From NCBI RefSeq assembly GCF_947179515.1, contig NC_067482.1:78658444-78722443 (forward strand): DNA of 64,000 nucleotides, given 5' to 3'. Under the pieces are notes generated by a model. The model worked only from the letters and a program-made list of their open reading frames with translations. It had not been told where the DNA came from and made no database searches. The DNA is from Apodemus sylvaticus. Lineage: Eukaryota > Chordata > Mammalia > Rodentia > Muridae. Position 1 is the stretch's first letter; each line of letters starts with the position of its first letter. The position numbers were made by a program, and so were the translations under genes. Positions 44,813-57,574 of this stretch are shown in pieces.

Positions 44813-45780
44813 ACAAACACACCCCACCCCCTCCCCCACCTCCAAATAATCTAGAAACAAACTGGGTCTGGAGGTCCTAGGCAGTCACCAGATTCATCTG
44901 ACAACCTCTGTCCTTTCTTTCCCCCAGGGCCATCTCTTTCCTATCCTCAGCGCTAATGCATTGAGCCCCTTTTTATATCAGCTGAGCCCTCAGCCAAAGA
45001 AAACTCATCAATGCCCCAAAACCCAGCCAGCTGGGAGGAGGCTGCTTTGGAATGTCGGAGGGGGGTCACGAAGCTGCCTGTGAGCAGGCAGCAGAGAACT
45101 CTGCTGAGAAAGTGAACAGCTACCTTTTTTGGGGAAGTCGGAGCTCCACGTGTTGGCGAAGATCCAGGGGAAGCCAGTCTGGAGGCTCAGGCCTCAGTTT
45201 CCCATCATCTCCAGCACCACAGCCTTTTCAGGATATGAAGATCTTTGGTGTGAGAGAACAGCCCTCCGTCTTGGTGGCTCACATGCCCACCAAATGGGAG
45301 GCACTCACTTGTAAGCTTTATCCTGTTCCTGAGGCAGAAGCCAGGGCCTGGCAGCCCTGATTAACATTCTTGGGACTGGACAGATTTCAAAGTTCAAAAA
45401 ACTCTTTGGGGTTTTAAAAAGTGATGGGGAGGGGGTGGTGCAGGCAAGGCTGTACAGGCCTACAATCCCAGTACTTGGGATTTGAGTCTAATTTGGGATA
45501 TATAGCAAGAGCCTGTTTCAATAACGTTGAAATAGCCGGCAAAGTGACTGTGGCTAAGTGTTGGCCTAATGGTCGGAGTTTGATTCTCAGGACCCACAGG
45601 TTGAAATAGGACAACTGATTCCTGAAAGTTGTCCTCTGACAACTGCACAACTGATACACAAGTACCATGGCTTGTGCACTCAGGTGTGCATCCACACACA
45701 ATTAAATGTAATAATGATGATTACATGAAACAAAATAGTGACATGGGGGGCTCTGAGGAACAATTCTGTAACTAGATGTG

Positions 45781-45856
45781 ATAATAATAATAATAAATAT
45801 TACAATATCAATATTATGTAATATCGATATATAATAATAATAATAATTATTATTAT
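45781..45856 (+). repeat. AT-rich (ATA)n / (TTA)n palindromic tract
   Basis: ATA trinucleotides run into AATATCGATATATAATAATA and then TTATTATTATT, giving near-palindromic halves that could form a hairpin. Confidence 0.9.
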
Positions 45857-45999
45857 TCATTTGTTTCTGAGACTGGATCTCACTATGCTGCCCAGCTAAT
45901 TCTTCTTGCCTCAGTCTCCTGAGTAGCTGGGGCCACACAAGTGCCACCATGCTCTGAGAGTATGACTCTTGAGAGGCCTCAGCTTGTTCCGGCCAGGCT

Positions 46000-47110
46000 T
46001 GGCTTCAGATGGCCACTGCTTGAGTGTATAGGAAAGCCTCTGGCTCGTTCAGGATGGTGGGTGTATAAAGAAAGGTTAACGACCTGGTTCCTTCCCCCAT
46101 GGTGACTGTGAGTTGAGGCTCAGTGCAGGGCATGGGGTTGTCACATACTCAAGGCCTTCAGGGTGAGCAGAAGGTATGAATGGGTAAGAAACAGGGCTGG
46201 GTGAGTCTTCATCCAAGGCTTGTCACCACTAAGGCCTGAGTCTGGGAGACAGGCAAGGCCTAGGCAGGAGGTTCCTTAACCAAACCTCAATGGCTCATCA
46301 GTGAGTTCGTCCAGGAAGGAGTTAAGCTGAAGCTGGGCCCTGGCCAGACTTCTGCAGCCCAGGGCTAGCAACAAGGCCTGCCTGTCTGGGGCCTGTTTAC
46401 CAGTGTGCTTGCATCACCGGCTCCAGCGTGCAATGCAAACACTCACATTGTTGGGTCATGAGAAACACAGGACTGTGGTGACATCATGCCCAGCCAGGAG
46501 GTTACCATCCTCCCTCTGCCTCAAGTTGAAGCTGTTCAATTAGTGCTGTTAACAGGAATTCTGTCTTCTTATAAAAACCCAACTGGAGAAACTTAGCCAG
46601 GGGGGGTTGATGTGAAGTGTGTGTTCAAGTGCGTGTGTGTTTTAAGGGCTAAAAATAACCCATCTAGGACTCCTTTTGGGGTATTTGTAAGTATTAATGC
46701 ACCACTGTTTATATTAAATCTGTGTCACACTGGAAATTTTCATCTGGGTTTGGCTTGGAGACGGGATGAGGGGAATCACCCAGGCCTTTATATTCCCTGT
46801 TTTTTTCCCCCATTTTGGGAGGAAAACACATAGCTCAAGTAAAAGGGCCCTTGTCCATAGCTTAGATAAACCTTTGCTTAGCTGATGAAGAATGGGAGAT
46901 TCAGAGAGGGGAAGGACACCCCCCCAAGGGTGCACACATTCCCATATTGCTCAGAGGCATTTGCATCATGACCCTCAGCCCCCCCCCACCCCCTTAGGCT
47001 GAGGAGTTGTTTTTCAGGGTATGAAGAGAGAGATGTTTCTGATTACAATGTCTTGGTGGTACAATCATTATTAATTTCTTTTTAAGTAGAGTAAACAGAT
47101 TAAGGAAAAA
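46000..47110. other. Intergenic unique block, possible regulatory element
   Basis: It is non-repetitive and holds the MEF2-type site at 46649, TGACATCA near 46470 and other AT-rich core motifs. No open frame resembles a known protein. Confidence 0.4.
46649..46658 (+). promoter_or_regulatory. MEF2-type site in a unique block
   Basis: CTAAAAATAA fits the MEF2 consensus YTA(A/T)4TAR. About 180 bp upstream is a TGACATCA element resembling CRE/AP-1. The block 46.0-47.0 kb has few repeats. Single short sites occur by chance, so support is weak. Confidence 0.3.
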
Positions 47111-47126
47111 GCATATTTTTTTAGGC

Positions 47127-47246
47127 AGGGTTCTTTTTTTTTTTTTTTTTTTTTTTTGGTTTTTTTGAGACAGGGTTTCTCTGTGTAGCCCTGGCTGTCC
47201 AGGAACTCACTTTGTAGACAAGGCTAGCCTCGAACTCAGAAATCGT
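47127..47246 (-). mobile_element. B1 SINE, minus orientation, with long T run
   Basis: About 27 T precede 'gagacagggtttctctgtgt' and 'aggctagcctcgaactcaga', a young-looking inverted B1 that is truncated at its far side. Confidence 0.9.
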
Positions 47247-47794
47247 AGGCAGGGTTTCCTGTCACTCAGGCTGGCTTTAAATTCCTTATGTAGCTGAGGA
47301 TAACCCAGCACTTCTGTTCCACATAAGTTCTCATCCTCATGCCTCTTGAGTAAGGGATTATAAGTATGTGGTATCACATCTGCTTTATGCAACTGAGACT
47401 CAAACCCATAACTTAAAGGATACTGGGAAAGCAATCTACTGACTCAGTTACATCTCTAGCCTTGTTTGTTTTAATTTATGTATATATTTGCAGCACTGGG
47501 ATGGAACCCAAAGACTCCTAGGCATACACTCTACCATTGGGCAGTTAGTGGAGGTAGACCAGATGGTCATTATAGCAAGGCTATAACTGGTGGATGCTGA
47601 GTGGATGTGGCTGACCTGAGCATGAAGTCACCTCTCCTTCTCTGACTCTAGACTCACTTGAGGCTTTGAGACTGTTCCTCTCTCCATCTCCCCAGGCCTT
47701 CTTTTGTGTCCTTTTTCTAAGAAACCCAGTCATGACCATTGAAGGACAATATTCCACTTAGGAGTGGTGGATTTAGCCAATAGAGATAAGAATT

Positions 47795-47970
47795 AAGGGA
47801 CTGGAGAGATGGCTCTGGATGAGAGCAAGTACTGTTCTTGCAGAGGACTTGATTTCTAGCACCCACATCAAGAGCTCACAGCTGCCTGCAACCCTAAGAG
47901 ATCTGGGGTCAAGTGCACATACCCTTACACAGATGTGTATATATACATGTATCTAAAAATAATAAAAATA
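47795..47970 (+). mobile_element. Older B2-type SINE
   Basis: 'gggactggagagatggctct' to 'aaaaataataaaaatacagc' is a diverged B2. Confidence 0.75.
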
Positions 47971-48599
47971 CAGCATTTTAAAAATGCAGAATTGAATGTG
48001 GCTTCAGATAAACAGTCACAGATCATATCATGTCTGGTGGAATATCAGGTCAACACTTGTCTGGCAACCAGTTCTCTTTCCTGTTGGTCACTGCCAGTGT
48101 GGGACATTCTCGCCTAACTCCCAGTCAGCCTTCCTCCTCCTTTCTGGCTTGCTGCTGTGCTCCAGGTGTTGAATCACAATAGGCTTAAGCTATTCAGTCC
48201 CCTTGGTCTTTATATTCTCCCTGTCATCAGGGAGGATCTAGTGGTTTTAAAATAATTCCCTTAAAGTTCCTTGACATCTTTTCTTTCAGACAGTGACAGA
48301 GCTCATCTCCTCCCTCGGATGTAGGCTGGACTCTGACTCACTTCACAGAGTGACTTCTGAGGGTGGCACACGCACTGTTGCCTCTGTCTCACCCTCTTAT
48401 TCACACTAGGGGAGGCATGTAAGCTGGTTGCCAGCTGCCATGTTGTAAGGATGCTGAGTGAGGCCCATCAGGGGAGGAACCACCCACCAACAACCAGCCC
48501 TGACTTGCCTAGCATAAGAGTTGGGCCACCGCAGAAGTGGCTTTTGGGTGACTGCGTCATGGACCAACATTCTGACTTTACCATGAGCTGGCCATCTGT

Positions 48600-49020
48600 C
48601 ATTTGTTTCTATGCTGCTCCCTGCCCCTCTTTCCCCCTCTATCTCCTTCCCTCTTCCCCTTTCCCCCTCCCTCCTTTCTTTGTCCCTTCCTTTTTCTTTC
48701 CTGAGACAAAACCCAGACTTGCCTGGAATGTGCTATGTAGCCCAGGCTAACCTTAAATTTATAGCTCTCCTAAATTAATTTTATGAGCTTCCTAAGTGCT
48801 GAGATCATGGCCATGTGCTGGATTTGAGTATATTAGTCTTCTAATTATACTTTAAAAAAAAAACAATTTTTAACAGAGTGTTGCTGTGTTGCCCAGGCTG
48901 GTAATAAACCAACCCTTGTTAGTGAACTTACCTACCCACCTTTCCTTCTTTCCTCCTCTTTTTTCCCCTCTCTCCCTTCCTTCCTTCCTTTCCTCCCTCT
49001 TCTTCCTCCTTTTGAGACAG
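48600..49020 (+). repeat. Two CT-rich tracts flanking an old inverted B1
   Basis: Pyrimidine-rich stretches at 48615-48710 and 48940-49012 flank B1-like text ('ctatgtagcccaggctaacc'). Confidence 0.75.
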
Positions 49021-50931
49021 TTTCAATCTGTAGCTCAGATTATCTTTGAACTCATAGCAATCCTCCTACTTCAGAGTCTCCACTGTTAGGATTATAAAGA
49101 TGAGTCCCCAGTCTCCATTAGGACAATGCCTAATGGCTACTAAAACTGCCTTTCCAAACACTTCAACAACTTGGGTTTCCTGAATCCCTTGAAAGTTTTC
49201 ACAAGTGAAATCATGTGCTATGGTGATGTTGAGCAGCGGGATTCAAGGGTGATTGAAAAAAAGAAATAAAAAGGAAAGGGCATGGCTGCTCCTGAGTGTG
49301 GTGGAGCACAGGCTGGAGTTAACTTCAAGGTGCCCAGATGCTTCATTTCATGGGGGCTGGGGGTGGGGGCGGTTCCTGAGGCATGGCTGCTTCAAGCTCC
49401 TCCTGCTCAGGACCTGTCCAGGATTTCCTATATGGGAGAAAGACAGGAGGATCAGATAAGTCCTTCAGGGCTCTTTCCCAAGTGTTTGAAACTTTCTCCT
49501 CGTGAGTTGGCAGCAGCCTTGGCCCTGAGCTACTGTCATGTTTTATGTATTTCTGAACATTCATTGATGTTCAGAACTGTTAGGGATGGCTGAGGCTTGA
49601 GAGGTAGCTTACTTGCTAGAGTGCTTGTCCAGCATACACAAGACTCTTAAGTTCTGTCCCCAGCATCACACATGGGGTCATGCCCATAATCTCAACACTT
49701 AGGAGGCAGAATCATGAGAGTCAGAGTCTGGACCCCCAGCGCCCACATAAAATAAGCCAAGCACAGTGGTGTCTACTTAAGCCCAGTGCTGGGCAGACAG
49801 AGATAAATCCCAGGTCTTACTACCTAGCCAGTCTAGGGTAAAAGAGAAACCATGTCTCAAAAGTTAAGAACGGACTGGAAAGATGGCTCGGTATGATCAA
49901 GAGCAAGTACTGCTCTTCCAGAGTGAAAAAGGAATTATGAATTCTAGCTATCCATATAGAAGACACACAACCCAGGTATTTTATTCACAAGCTGTAAGCC
50001 TAGACTGGGCAGGCTTTAGAGCTGTTCTGGCTTCCATCCCAGCCGTACTCGCCTTGTTACTCGCTGTTTCCCCTGGCCACGTGCAGCTACTCCATGATGA
50101 CTAATGGTGACCTCCTGTTCTCTCCGTCCTCTCCTCTGTGCTCCCCACACCTGTCTTCTTCCTCTCATGATCATTACCTATGCCCCCCTAACCCCCAGCC
50201 TGGTAATCCAAACTCCACCTTCCAGTAATTGTCTCTTACCAGTTTTATGCGACTGGTAATTTTAAATTGGGGAGCAAGGTTTACAGAGCATCACTTGGTA
50301 TACATGAGGATCTGCCAGTCGGGAGGAGGGCAACCAGACCTCTGGGGCATTTGAATTTAGTATTTTGCATTAGAATGTTTGCGAAATCAGACCAACCTCC
50401 ATCACCAGAGGACCGGAGTTTGGTTTTTAGCACCCTCGTCAGATAGCTTTTGACCACAGTAACTCCAGCACCTGGGGATCTGATGCCCCCTACTGGCCTC
50501 CATGTGCACCTGCACTCTCATGAACATACCCACACACAGACAAACTCACATTCATACAATTAAATAAAACCTTAAAAAAAAACAAAAAACAAAGCAGAGG
50601 GCAGTGGCCCTCCCCAAGCCTGATGACCCAAGATTGATTCCTGGAACCCGCATGGTAGAAAGAGAGAACCCACACCCACTCAGGCAGGTCTCTATTCACT
50701 CACCGACCTCCAGGAGTGTGCAGCAACATGCAGGCTCACACCCATAGAGTCAAGGTCATCTTTGATTACAGACCGAGTTAGAGACTTGCCATGCCACACT
50801 CTCTCAAAGAGGTTGAAGACTGAGTTGTACTGAGGTGCACTCCTGCAATTCTAGTATTCAAGGGTCTGCCTAAGCAAGTCATCTCCTGGAGGTGACCCCA
50901 GAGTTTCCTTGTAAGGAAGAAGTACGGCAAG

Positions 50932-51075
50932 CAGGGTGTGGTGGCGCACACTTTTAATCCCAGCACTGAGAAGGCAGAGGCAGGAGGATCTCTGAGTTGC
51001 AGGCTAGCCTGGTCTACAAAGTGAGTTCCAGGATAGTCAGGGCTATACAGAGAACCACCTCCCAAACCCAAACCC
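50932..51075 (+). mobile_element. B1 SINE
   Basis: 'gcagggtgtggtggcgcaca' to 'cagggctatacagagaacca', with a CCAAAC-rich tail. Confidence 0.93.
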
Positions 51076-52669
51076 AAACCAAACCAACAGAAGTAAACAT
51101 ATGAGGCCATTGTTCAGGGCTCTTGTACTCACCTTCCCTAGGGAGCTGTCAGAGCCATGAGCTGGCCACGGAGGCCAGAGCATCTATAGAGGTCCCCATC
51201 CTTCATCCTAACACTTCCAGCTTGTGGGATAGTCAAGCCATCCTACGCATTCTTGGTAGATAGTCTCTGATAGGTAGAGGTGATTATCAGGGAGATAAAG
51301 GCCATTTGGCTCCAGGGGACTGGCCACTAATTCATTTTACATTTACAGGAAATGGAGGCTCCAGGCCCAGGGAAAATGCCTCCTACTCCTGGGGTGGGGT
51401 ACAGAGGTCATGCGCAGTGGCAGGCAGGAATATTTTCCCCTGCCAGGGCTTCGTTACCTTTTCCTTCTACTAGGGAAGTACACGCTGTCCAGAATGTCTG
51501 AATATGCCGATGTATTATTCCGAGGCATCTAGGTTATACTTCCCAACATCCCTTGCAGTTAGGAAGGGCCTCAGGACTGATTCCAGGTATCAGAATGAAA
51601 TGAAAATTGAAAGGGTGTGTGGTGTTTCCCGGCTTGGCTCTTCCAGATCTATAGCAGTCTCGAAGCTGTGCCTGGTGAAGCCTCTCTGACAGAACATTGA
51701 AAGAAGACACCACTATACAGATTGCCATGAAAATCATCACTGCTAGTTGCCACTGTCATAAAGAGGGAAGCATGGGGTACCTTGGGCACTCTGCCTTTGT
51801 GTCCCAGGGAGGGGACATTGTAGGCAAAGGTCCTGGAGCAGAAAGAAGTCTTCAAAGCTGTGTGGAGGGAGTCAATAAAGAAGAGTCTGGTGCCCATAGT
51901 CTTGACAGAAAGGTGATAAATTTGCTCTGGGGGTTGGGGGCACCATCAGTAACATCAGTGAGAGAAACCAGACTGTAACTAGAAGGGGCCAAGTCTAGAG
52001 ACAGCAGAAAGTGTGTGTTTGTCATAAATATATGGAATCTTGGTCCCCATGCCTGGAGCCTTCTGTCTCAGAGGTCAGGCTACAACATTCATCTTAAGTG
52101 GGAAGGACATTCCCCCCTACCCCCCAACTACAGTCCAACCTCATCTCATTCTCAGGTTAGGTGGCCTGGACTTGGTAAGTTTTGATACCAAGCAGCCTAG
52201 GCTCCTGGTAGCCTGTGTCTGTCAGGCCAGGCAAACCCTGCCTTCTCAGTGCAGTCTCTCTTCTGGGCTAGCCTATGGGACAAACCTGCTGGGCCAGCTG
52301 CTGGCCTGGGCGGTGGGAGGGACGACTTCTCCCTCACTTCCCTCCCCCAGTGAAGTGGCCTCCCGGGAAGTAGGCTGACCCAGCTGCATCCGTGGGAAGA
52401 TCTAGCCCCCACACCTCGCCCCCGACTGCCCCAGCTGAGGCCACAGGAAATGAGCCTCCAGCAGCCACGAGCTGTGATCCAGTGGACAATGACAAGGGCA
52501 CAAGGGCCGGAAGGCTGTTTGTCCCAGCTAACTTGCTCCCTTGGGTGGATTCCAGCTGCTAGAAACACAGGATTGAAGAGTCAGTGGGAAAACATATCTT
52601 TTAAAAAGATAAATAAACATTCTTTGGGTGTTAGCCAAACTCGGGCTCTGAAAGTTTTGTTTGGTGTTT

Positions 52670-52670
<1 letters not shown>
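51076..52670. other. Intergenic unique DNA
   Basis: Non-repetitive, moderately GC-rich at 52.2-52.5 kb. No recognised gene or strong motif cluster. Confidence 0.4.
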
Positions 52671-52720
<50 letters not shown>

Positions 52721-52722
52721 GT
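52671..52722 (+). repeat. (GT)n microsatellite
   Basis: A GT run of about 20 units ending in GTATGTATGTGT. Confidence 0.97.
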
Positions 52723-53274
52723 AGACAGGTAAGATTCAGAGAATCAGTCTGGCTCAAGGGGAAGTCCCCCACTGTGGCTTCTGTCTTCATAAGGTCCAGT
52801 TTCACCTTTCTGGCCACTCTTCCTGATCCTGTTACCGCACTGGTGACCCCACTGCAACCGCATGGCACTCACCATGCACGGAGGAGAAGCCTCCTTTTGT
52901 GAGGCGCAGTCTTGGTCTACAGCTCTGGTGGCCTGGGACTCTTTGCCAGGCCTTCAGCTTAGGTTCCTCCTCATGCCTCTTGGAGCTGGGACCACAGGGC
53001 TGCATCTCTCCATCTGGCTGCAGAGCTTCTTAAATCCAAATCAAGTCACCTCTCTCTGAGTTCTGCAAGCAGCTCGATCCCAGCTCAAATGCCACCTCCT
53101 ACAAGGAGCTAACACAACCGTTTCATATGGAATGGTACCACATAACCTCACTTTCCTTACGACGCATGGAATGATCTGGGGAGTTTGTGCATGCCTGGCA
53201 TACAGTAGCTTCTCAGGGTATGTTTGTTGGCTGACTTGTTCAATGGTTACATTCAGACTAACATGACTCAGAAG

Positions 53275-53612
53275 AGCCAGGCATGGTGGTTTATGCCTGT
53301 AATATACCCACGACTCAGAAGGCTGAGACAGGAGGATTATGAGATTGAGACTAGTCTGAACTACAGAATGAGATTCTGTCTCTAAACAAAACAAGAGCCA
53401 GGTAGCATATACATGTAATATTAAACCTTGAGAGATAGAGGCAGAAGAATTCTGGGTTAGAGGCTAGCCTGTACTATTTAGAGAGTTCAAGACTAGCCTG
53501 AGTTTTAGAGTTAGAACCTGTCTCAAAAACACAAACCAAACCAAACAATAACAACAAAACCCAAACAAAAAAAAAAAAACAAAAAAACAACCTCAAAACA
53601 AACACAACCTCC
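53275..53612 (+). mobile_element. Two tandem diverged B1-like SINEs with A-rich tail
   Basis: The first starts 'gccaggcatggtggtttatg' and the second 'agagccaggtagcatataca'. They share a long A/C-rich end at 53530-53610. Confidence 0.7.
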
Positions 53613-54201
53613 CATCATCAGCACCATCATGACCAAACCCCAAACCAAATTGTCTCAGAAAATCTAGGCTTCCCTGCAGGTCAGTGAACAGTGAACTGAA
53701 ACAGATTATCCGGGCCGGAGTTCAGTTAGTCAGAATCTCACTCACTCCTTCACCAGGATTGCGGATCTCAGGGGAACTGTTGATGCAGTCTGGGAGGGCA
53801 GACACCCAGAAGCTTCACAAAGGAGACAGAAGTGCATCTGGGGTGCAGTAACATGACAGTCTCTGAGCCTGGAAGAGACCTGCAGTGTGGAGCTCATGGT
53901 CTGCTCTTGAGTGGGGCGCAGGAAGGACACTCCTTATCTGTAGGAACGAGCGGCGGACATGTGCAACAGCTGCAGGCAGAGGACTTATTCAAGAGGATAT
54001 ATGGACGGAGGCCTTGAGTGCTGGGCTAGACATCCTAGGCTTGCTGTCCCAGGTCAGAGCAGCGAGCCCCAATGCTTGGGAGCCTGTTGGAGTTCTGTGC
54101 TTCTGACCTCTGCTCTCCAGGCTAGTCCTAGCTATGTCTGGAAAGCACGGCCACTTGCACCAGTTCTTGGAACAGTCTGATTGCAACTTGAAGATGGCAT
54201 T

Positions 54202-54266
54202 ATATATATATAAATATGTGTGTGTGTATTATGTATATATATGTATATGTATATATGTATGTATGT
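54202..54266 (+). repeat. (TA)n/(TG)n mixed simple repeat
   Basis: Alternating TA and TG dinucleotides with interruptions. Confidence 0.93.
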
Positions 54267-54597
54267 TGTGAGTTTAACCTTTAATGGCTGAGCCATGTCT
54301 CCTGCCTGAAAACTTTTTTTTTTTTAATATTCTTGTTACTATGTTTTCTTCCCTGTTGGTTTGGGGACCGTGGAGGCTCTGGGAAGCAGCAGAGAGAGCT
54401 CTGGAACTCAGCTCCTTGGTTCCTCCGTGCTTCTGACTCCACAGAGCCTACCCCCTCCTCCACTAGCTCCTCTCTCTGCTTTTCTTTTCCCTTGGTGAAG
54501 GAGTTGGGCTGTGGTAGAGCCTTGCCTGCTCCGTTCTCCCTGCCCCCCACTCCCCAGCCTCAAAGGTCAGGTACGTCCCAGCCTCCCTCAGCCATGG

Positions 54598-54607
54598 CCA
54601 TTTATGG
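54598..54607. promoter_or_regulatory. Distal perfect CArG box in unique DNA
   Basis: CCATTTATGG is a perfect CC(A/T)6GG site. A second AT-rich near-match (CCAAATTTAT) begins about 30 bp further on. The surrounding 54.35-54.7 kb is non-repetitive, about 36 kb upstream of the Smtn promoter. Confidence 0.45.
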
Positions 54608-55171
54608 CTCTGTTGTTCCAAAATGTGGCCAAATTTATAAACTCCCCTTTCCTGGAGACATGAAACAATTTGTTCAGAGCACAGTGTGGGGGTGGAGCTG
54701 GGAGTCTCAGCTAGGCTGGGACTTCAGCCTTTGGCTTGGGGTCCACTGAGCTCCAGCCCCTCCCAGAGCCTCAGTCTCCCCGTTCATAGGAACAAAGGGA
54801 TTGGCTAAGATCATTTCCTAAGTCTTTCTAATTTAGGCAGATCCAACTTACTGCTTTAAATGCCAATTCCCTAGTCCCACTGATCCAATAACTGTAAAAA
54901 AAAAACGGTAGGGGGGGTAAGGGGTAGGGGATAGGTGGTGGGATGGCATAGTGGCTAAGGGTGCTTGATTTTGCTCCAGCCTGTCCACCCTGGAACCCAT
55001 GCCAATGGGAAATAACTCAACTCCACAAAGTTGTCTTCTCACCTCCATAAGTTGCTATGACTCTCCCATATTTTGTATTTTGTCCTGGACTGCTAGGAAT
55101 AGAACTGGGGTCTTTGCCTATGTTAGACAAGGGCTCTAATCCTGGCCTACATCACCAGAATCTATGGTTGG

Positions 55172-55207
55172 TTTTTTTTTTTGTTTTGTTTTGTTTTTTT
55201 TGGATTT

Positions 55208-55254
<47 letters not shown>

Positions 55255-55388
55255 CAGGGTTTCCCTGTGTAGCCCTGGCTGTCCTGGAACTCACTCGGTA
55301 GACCAGGCTGGCCTTGAACTCAGAAATCCGCCTGCCTCTGCCTCCCAGAGTGCTGGGATTACAGGTGTGCGCCACCACCGCCTGGCCA
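55172..55388 (-). mobile_element. B1 SINE, minus orientation, with a long T tract
   Basis: About 40 T at 55211-55250 precede 'aagacagggtttccctgtgt'. The element ends 'acaggtgtgcgccaccaccg'. It is a near-intact, probably recent B1. Confidence 0.95.
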
Positions 55389-55928
55389 GAATCTATGTTT
55401 TTGAGACAGGGTCTTTTTAGGTAGCTTAAGACTCTGCCTTTAAAAACATAATTATCAGGTGTCAAGAATGTGGGGGGACCCTGAGCATATCTATCATTTT
55501 ACATTCGGGTCCCTGTGAAGGCTTTTCATCCATATTTTATTTTATTTTTCAATTTTTCCGTTTTCCATATCAACTTTATCTTTTCATAGAAAATGCTTTG
55601 AGGTATATGTCACACGTTCTAAAGCACATTATGAGAGTAGAGTCCGGTGACTTTTAACGAGTTAATAATGTGGTGTGGCCATTACAGCTATCCAAGATCA
55701 TTTTGTTTTAAGACAGAGCCTAGGACTGTATCCCAGGCTAGCCTCAAACTCATGCTATCCTCTTGTCTCAGCCTCCAGAGTACTGAGATGACAGAATCAA
55801 CACTCTCATTCCTTCTGCAAAGGATGAGGGTTGTAGAAGCAAAGCACCATCCCCAGCCTATCCCGAGCTTCTCTCACAGGAAAAAAAAGCAGTGTCCTTT
55901 AGGTGAGCCTGTAGAGGAGATCCATTGT

Positions 55929-56768
55929 AGGTGAGCCATAGGTGAGCCACTGGGGGTGAGCCACTGGAGGTAAGCCACTGGGGGTGAGCCACTGGGGGTG
56001 AGCCACTGGGGGTGAGCCACTGGAGGTGAGCCACTGGGGGTGAGCCACTGGGGGTGAGCCACTGGGGGTGAGTCACTGGGGGTGAGCCACTGGGGGTGAG
56101 CCACAGGGGGTGAGCCACTGGAGGAGAGCCACTGGAGGTGAGCCACTGGAGGAGAGCCACTGGAGGAGAGCCACTAGGGGTGAGCCACTGGAGGAGAGCC
56201 ACTGGAGGAGAGCCACTGGAGGTGAGCCACTGGAGGAGAGCCACTGGAGGAGAGCCACTGGAGGAGAGCCACTAGGGGTGAGCCACTGGAGGTGAGCCAC
56301 TGGAGGAGAGCCACTGGAGGTGAGCCACTGGAGGAGAGCCACTGGAGGAGAGCCACTGGAGGAAAGCCACTGGAGGTGAGCTACTGGAGGAGAGCCACTA
56401 GGGGTGAGCCACTGGAGGAGAGCCACTGGAGGTGAGCCACTGGGGGTGAGCCACTGGGGGGGTGAGCCACTGGGGGGGGTGAGCCACTGGGGGGGTGAGC
56501 CACTGGGGGGGTGAGCCACTGGGGGGGGTGAGCCACTGGGGGGGTGAGCCACTGGGGGGGTGAGCCACTGGGGGGGTGAGCCACTGGGGGGTGAGCCACT
56601 GGGGGTGAGCCACTGGAGGAGAGCCACTGGAGGTGAGCCACTGGGGGTGAGCCACTGGGGGTAAAACACTGGAGGTGAGTTAGTGGAGGTGAGTTAGTGG
56701 AGGTGAGGCACTGGAGGTGAGCCATGGTAGATGAACCACAGGAGGTGAGGCAGTGGAGGTGAGCCACT
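55929..56768 (+). repeat. GC-rich minisatellite, 15-bp unit GTGAGCCACTGGAGG
   Basis: More than 50 tandem copies of GTGAGCCACTGGAGG or GTGAGCCACTGGGGG, with GAGAGCCACTGGAGG variants. Between about 56452 and 56600 the G run grows to 6-8 bases, stretching units to 16-19 bp. Because 15 is a multiple of three, the array stays open in several frames on the minus strand, giving spurious Gly-Ser-Pro-Pro-Val-Ala proteins. Edges decay into single degenerate units ('gtgagttagtggaggtgagt'). Confidence 0.97.
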
Positions 56769-57099
56769 CTTATTATGCAACTGAAGCTGCTCATTGAAGC
56801 TTCACAGTCATGTGAGGTCAGTACTAGGACTGTTGGTGTGAGTGCCAAGGGAAACCCAGGGCAGCCTGTGAGCTATAGGGGAGCATCACTAGCTGTTGGT
56901 GCCAAGTGCCTGGGCTCCCCAGACAGCAAAGTCTTTGGAACTAAAGGAGTCCCAGTCATGGCCCAACCCAGAGGGCATCATTAACCTCTCCTGGAAACCA
57001 GAAGAAGCAGGGCTGGGAGAGCACTTGTCCAGCACGTGAGCTCCCTCATGCTGGTTTCCATCCCAGCACTGAAGGGGGAGGTTATAAAAATGGGAGGGA

Positions 57100-57250
57100 A
57101 AGTTACATCTCCTTCCTATACCTGAGAGATCTGAGGTTGAGACAAGGAACTCACGCGTCCAGAGTCACAGAGCTAGGAGGAGGAAAGCCGAGGTTCAAGC
57201 CAGGCCCCTCCCACGCGGCGGTATGTAGGGAAGCTGGAGATTGAGCCCAA
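57100..57250 (+). repeat. MIR-like SINE fragment
   Basis: 'gagacaaggaactcacgcgt' and 'cagagtcacagagctaggag' fit the diverged MIR core. Confidence 0.45.
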
Positions 57251-57574
57251 GTCGTAGATGTTGAGCACAGACTACCACTGAGCGAGCACATTTTACTCTG
57301 GTAAGCATCCTCTGAAGCCCTGTGTCTTAAGGACTTGGTCTTGTGGCACAGTTGGGAAGTGGTGAGCACCTTTAAGTAGTGGAGGCTACCCTGGCCCCGT
57401 CCCAGTCTGTCATGCAATGGTAGGGGTGCAGGAGAGATGCCCCCCTCCTCTCCTGTGGCAGGCATGTTGAGCTGGTCCAGAGAGCCAGAGAGGTAGCCCC
57501 ACACCTTGCCTGGGCAGATAGTAGAGCTGGCCCTGGTGGCCTGGGCACAGCAGGACTGCAGGGATGACCAACTT

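Noticed and set aside
56073..56669. 198-residue open frame rich in Gly-Ser-Pro-Pro-Val-Ala on the minus strand
   Set aside because: It is a pure by-product of the 15-bp minisatellite. The unit length is a multiple of three and several frames are open at once.
55929..56768. CRISPR-like direct repeats
   Set aside because: There are no unique spacers; units are contiguous, 15 bp long and in a mammalian genome.
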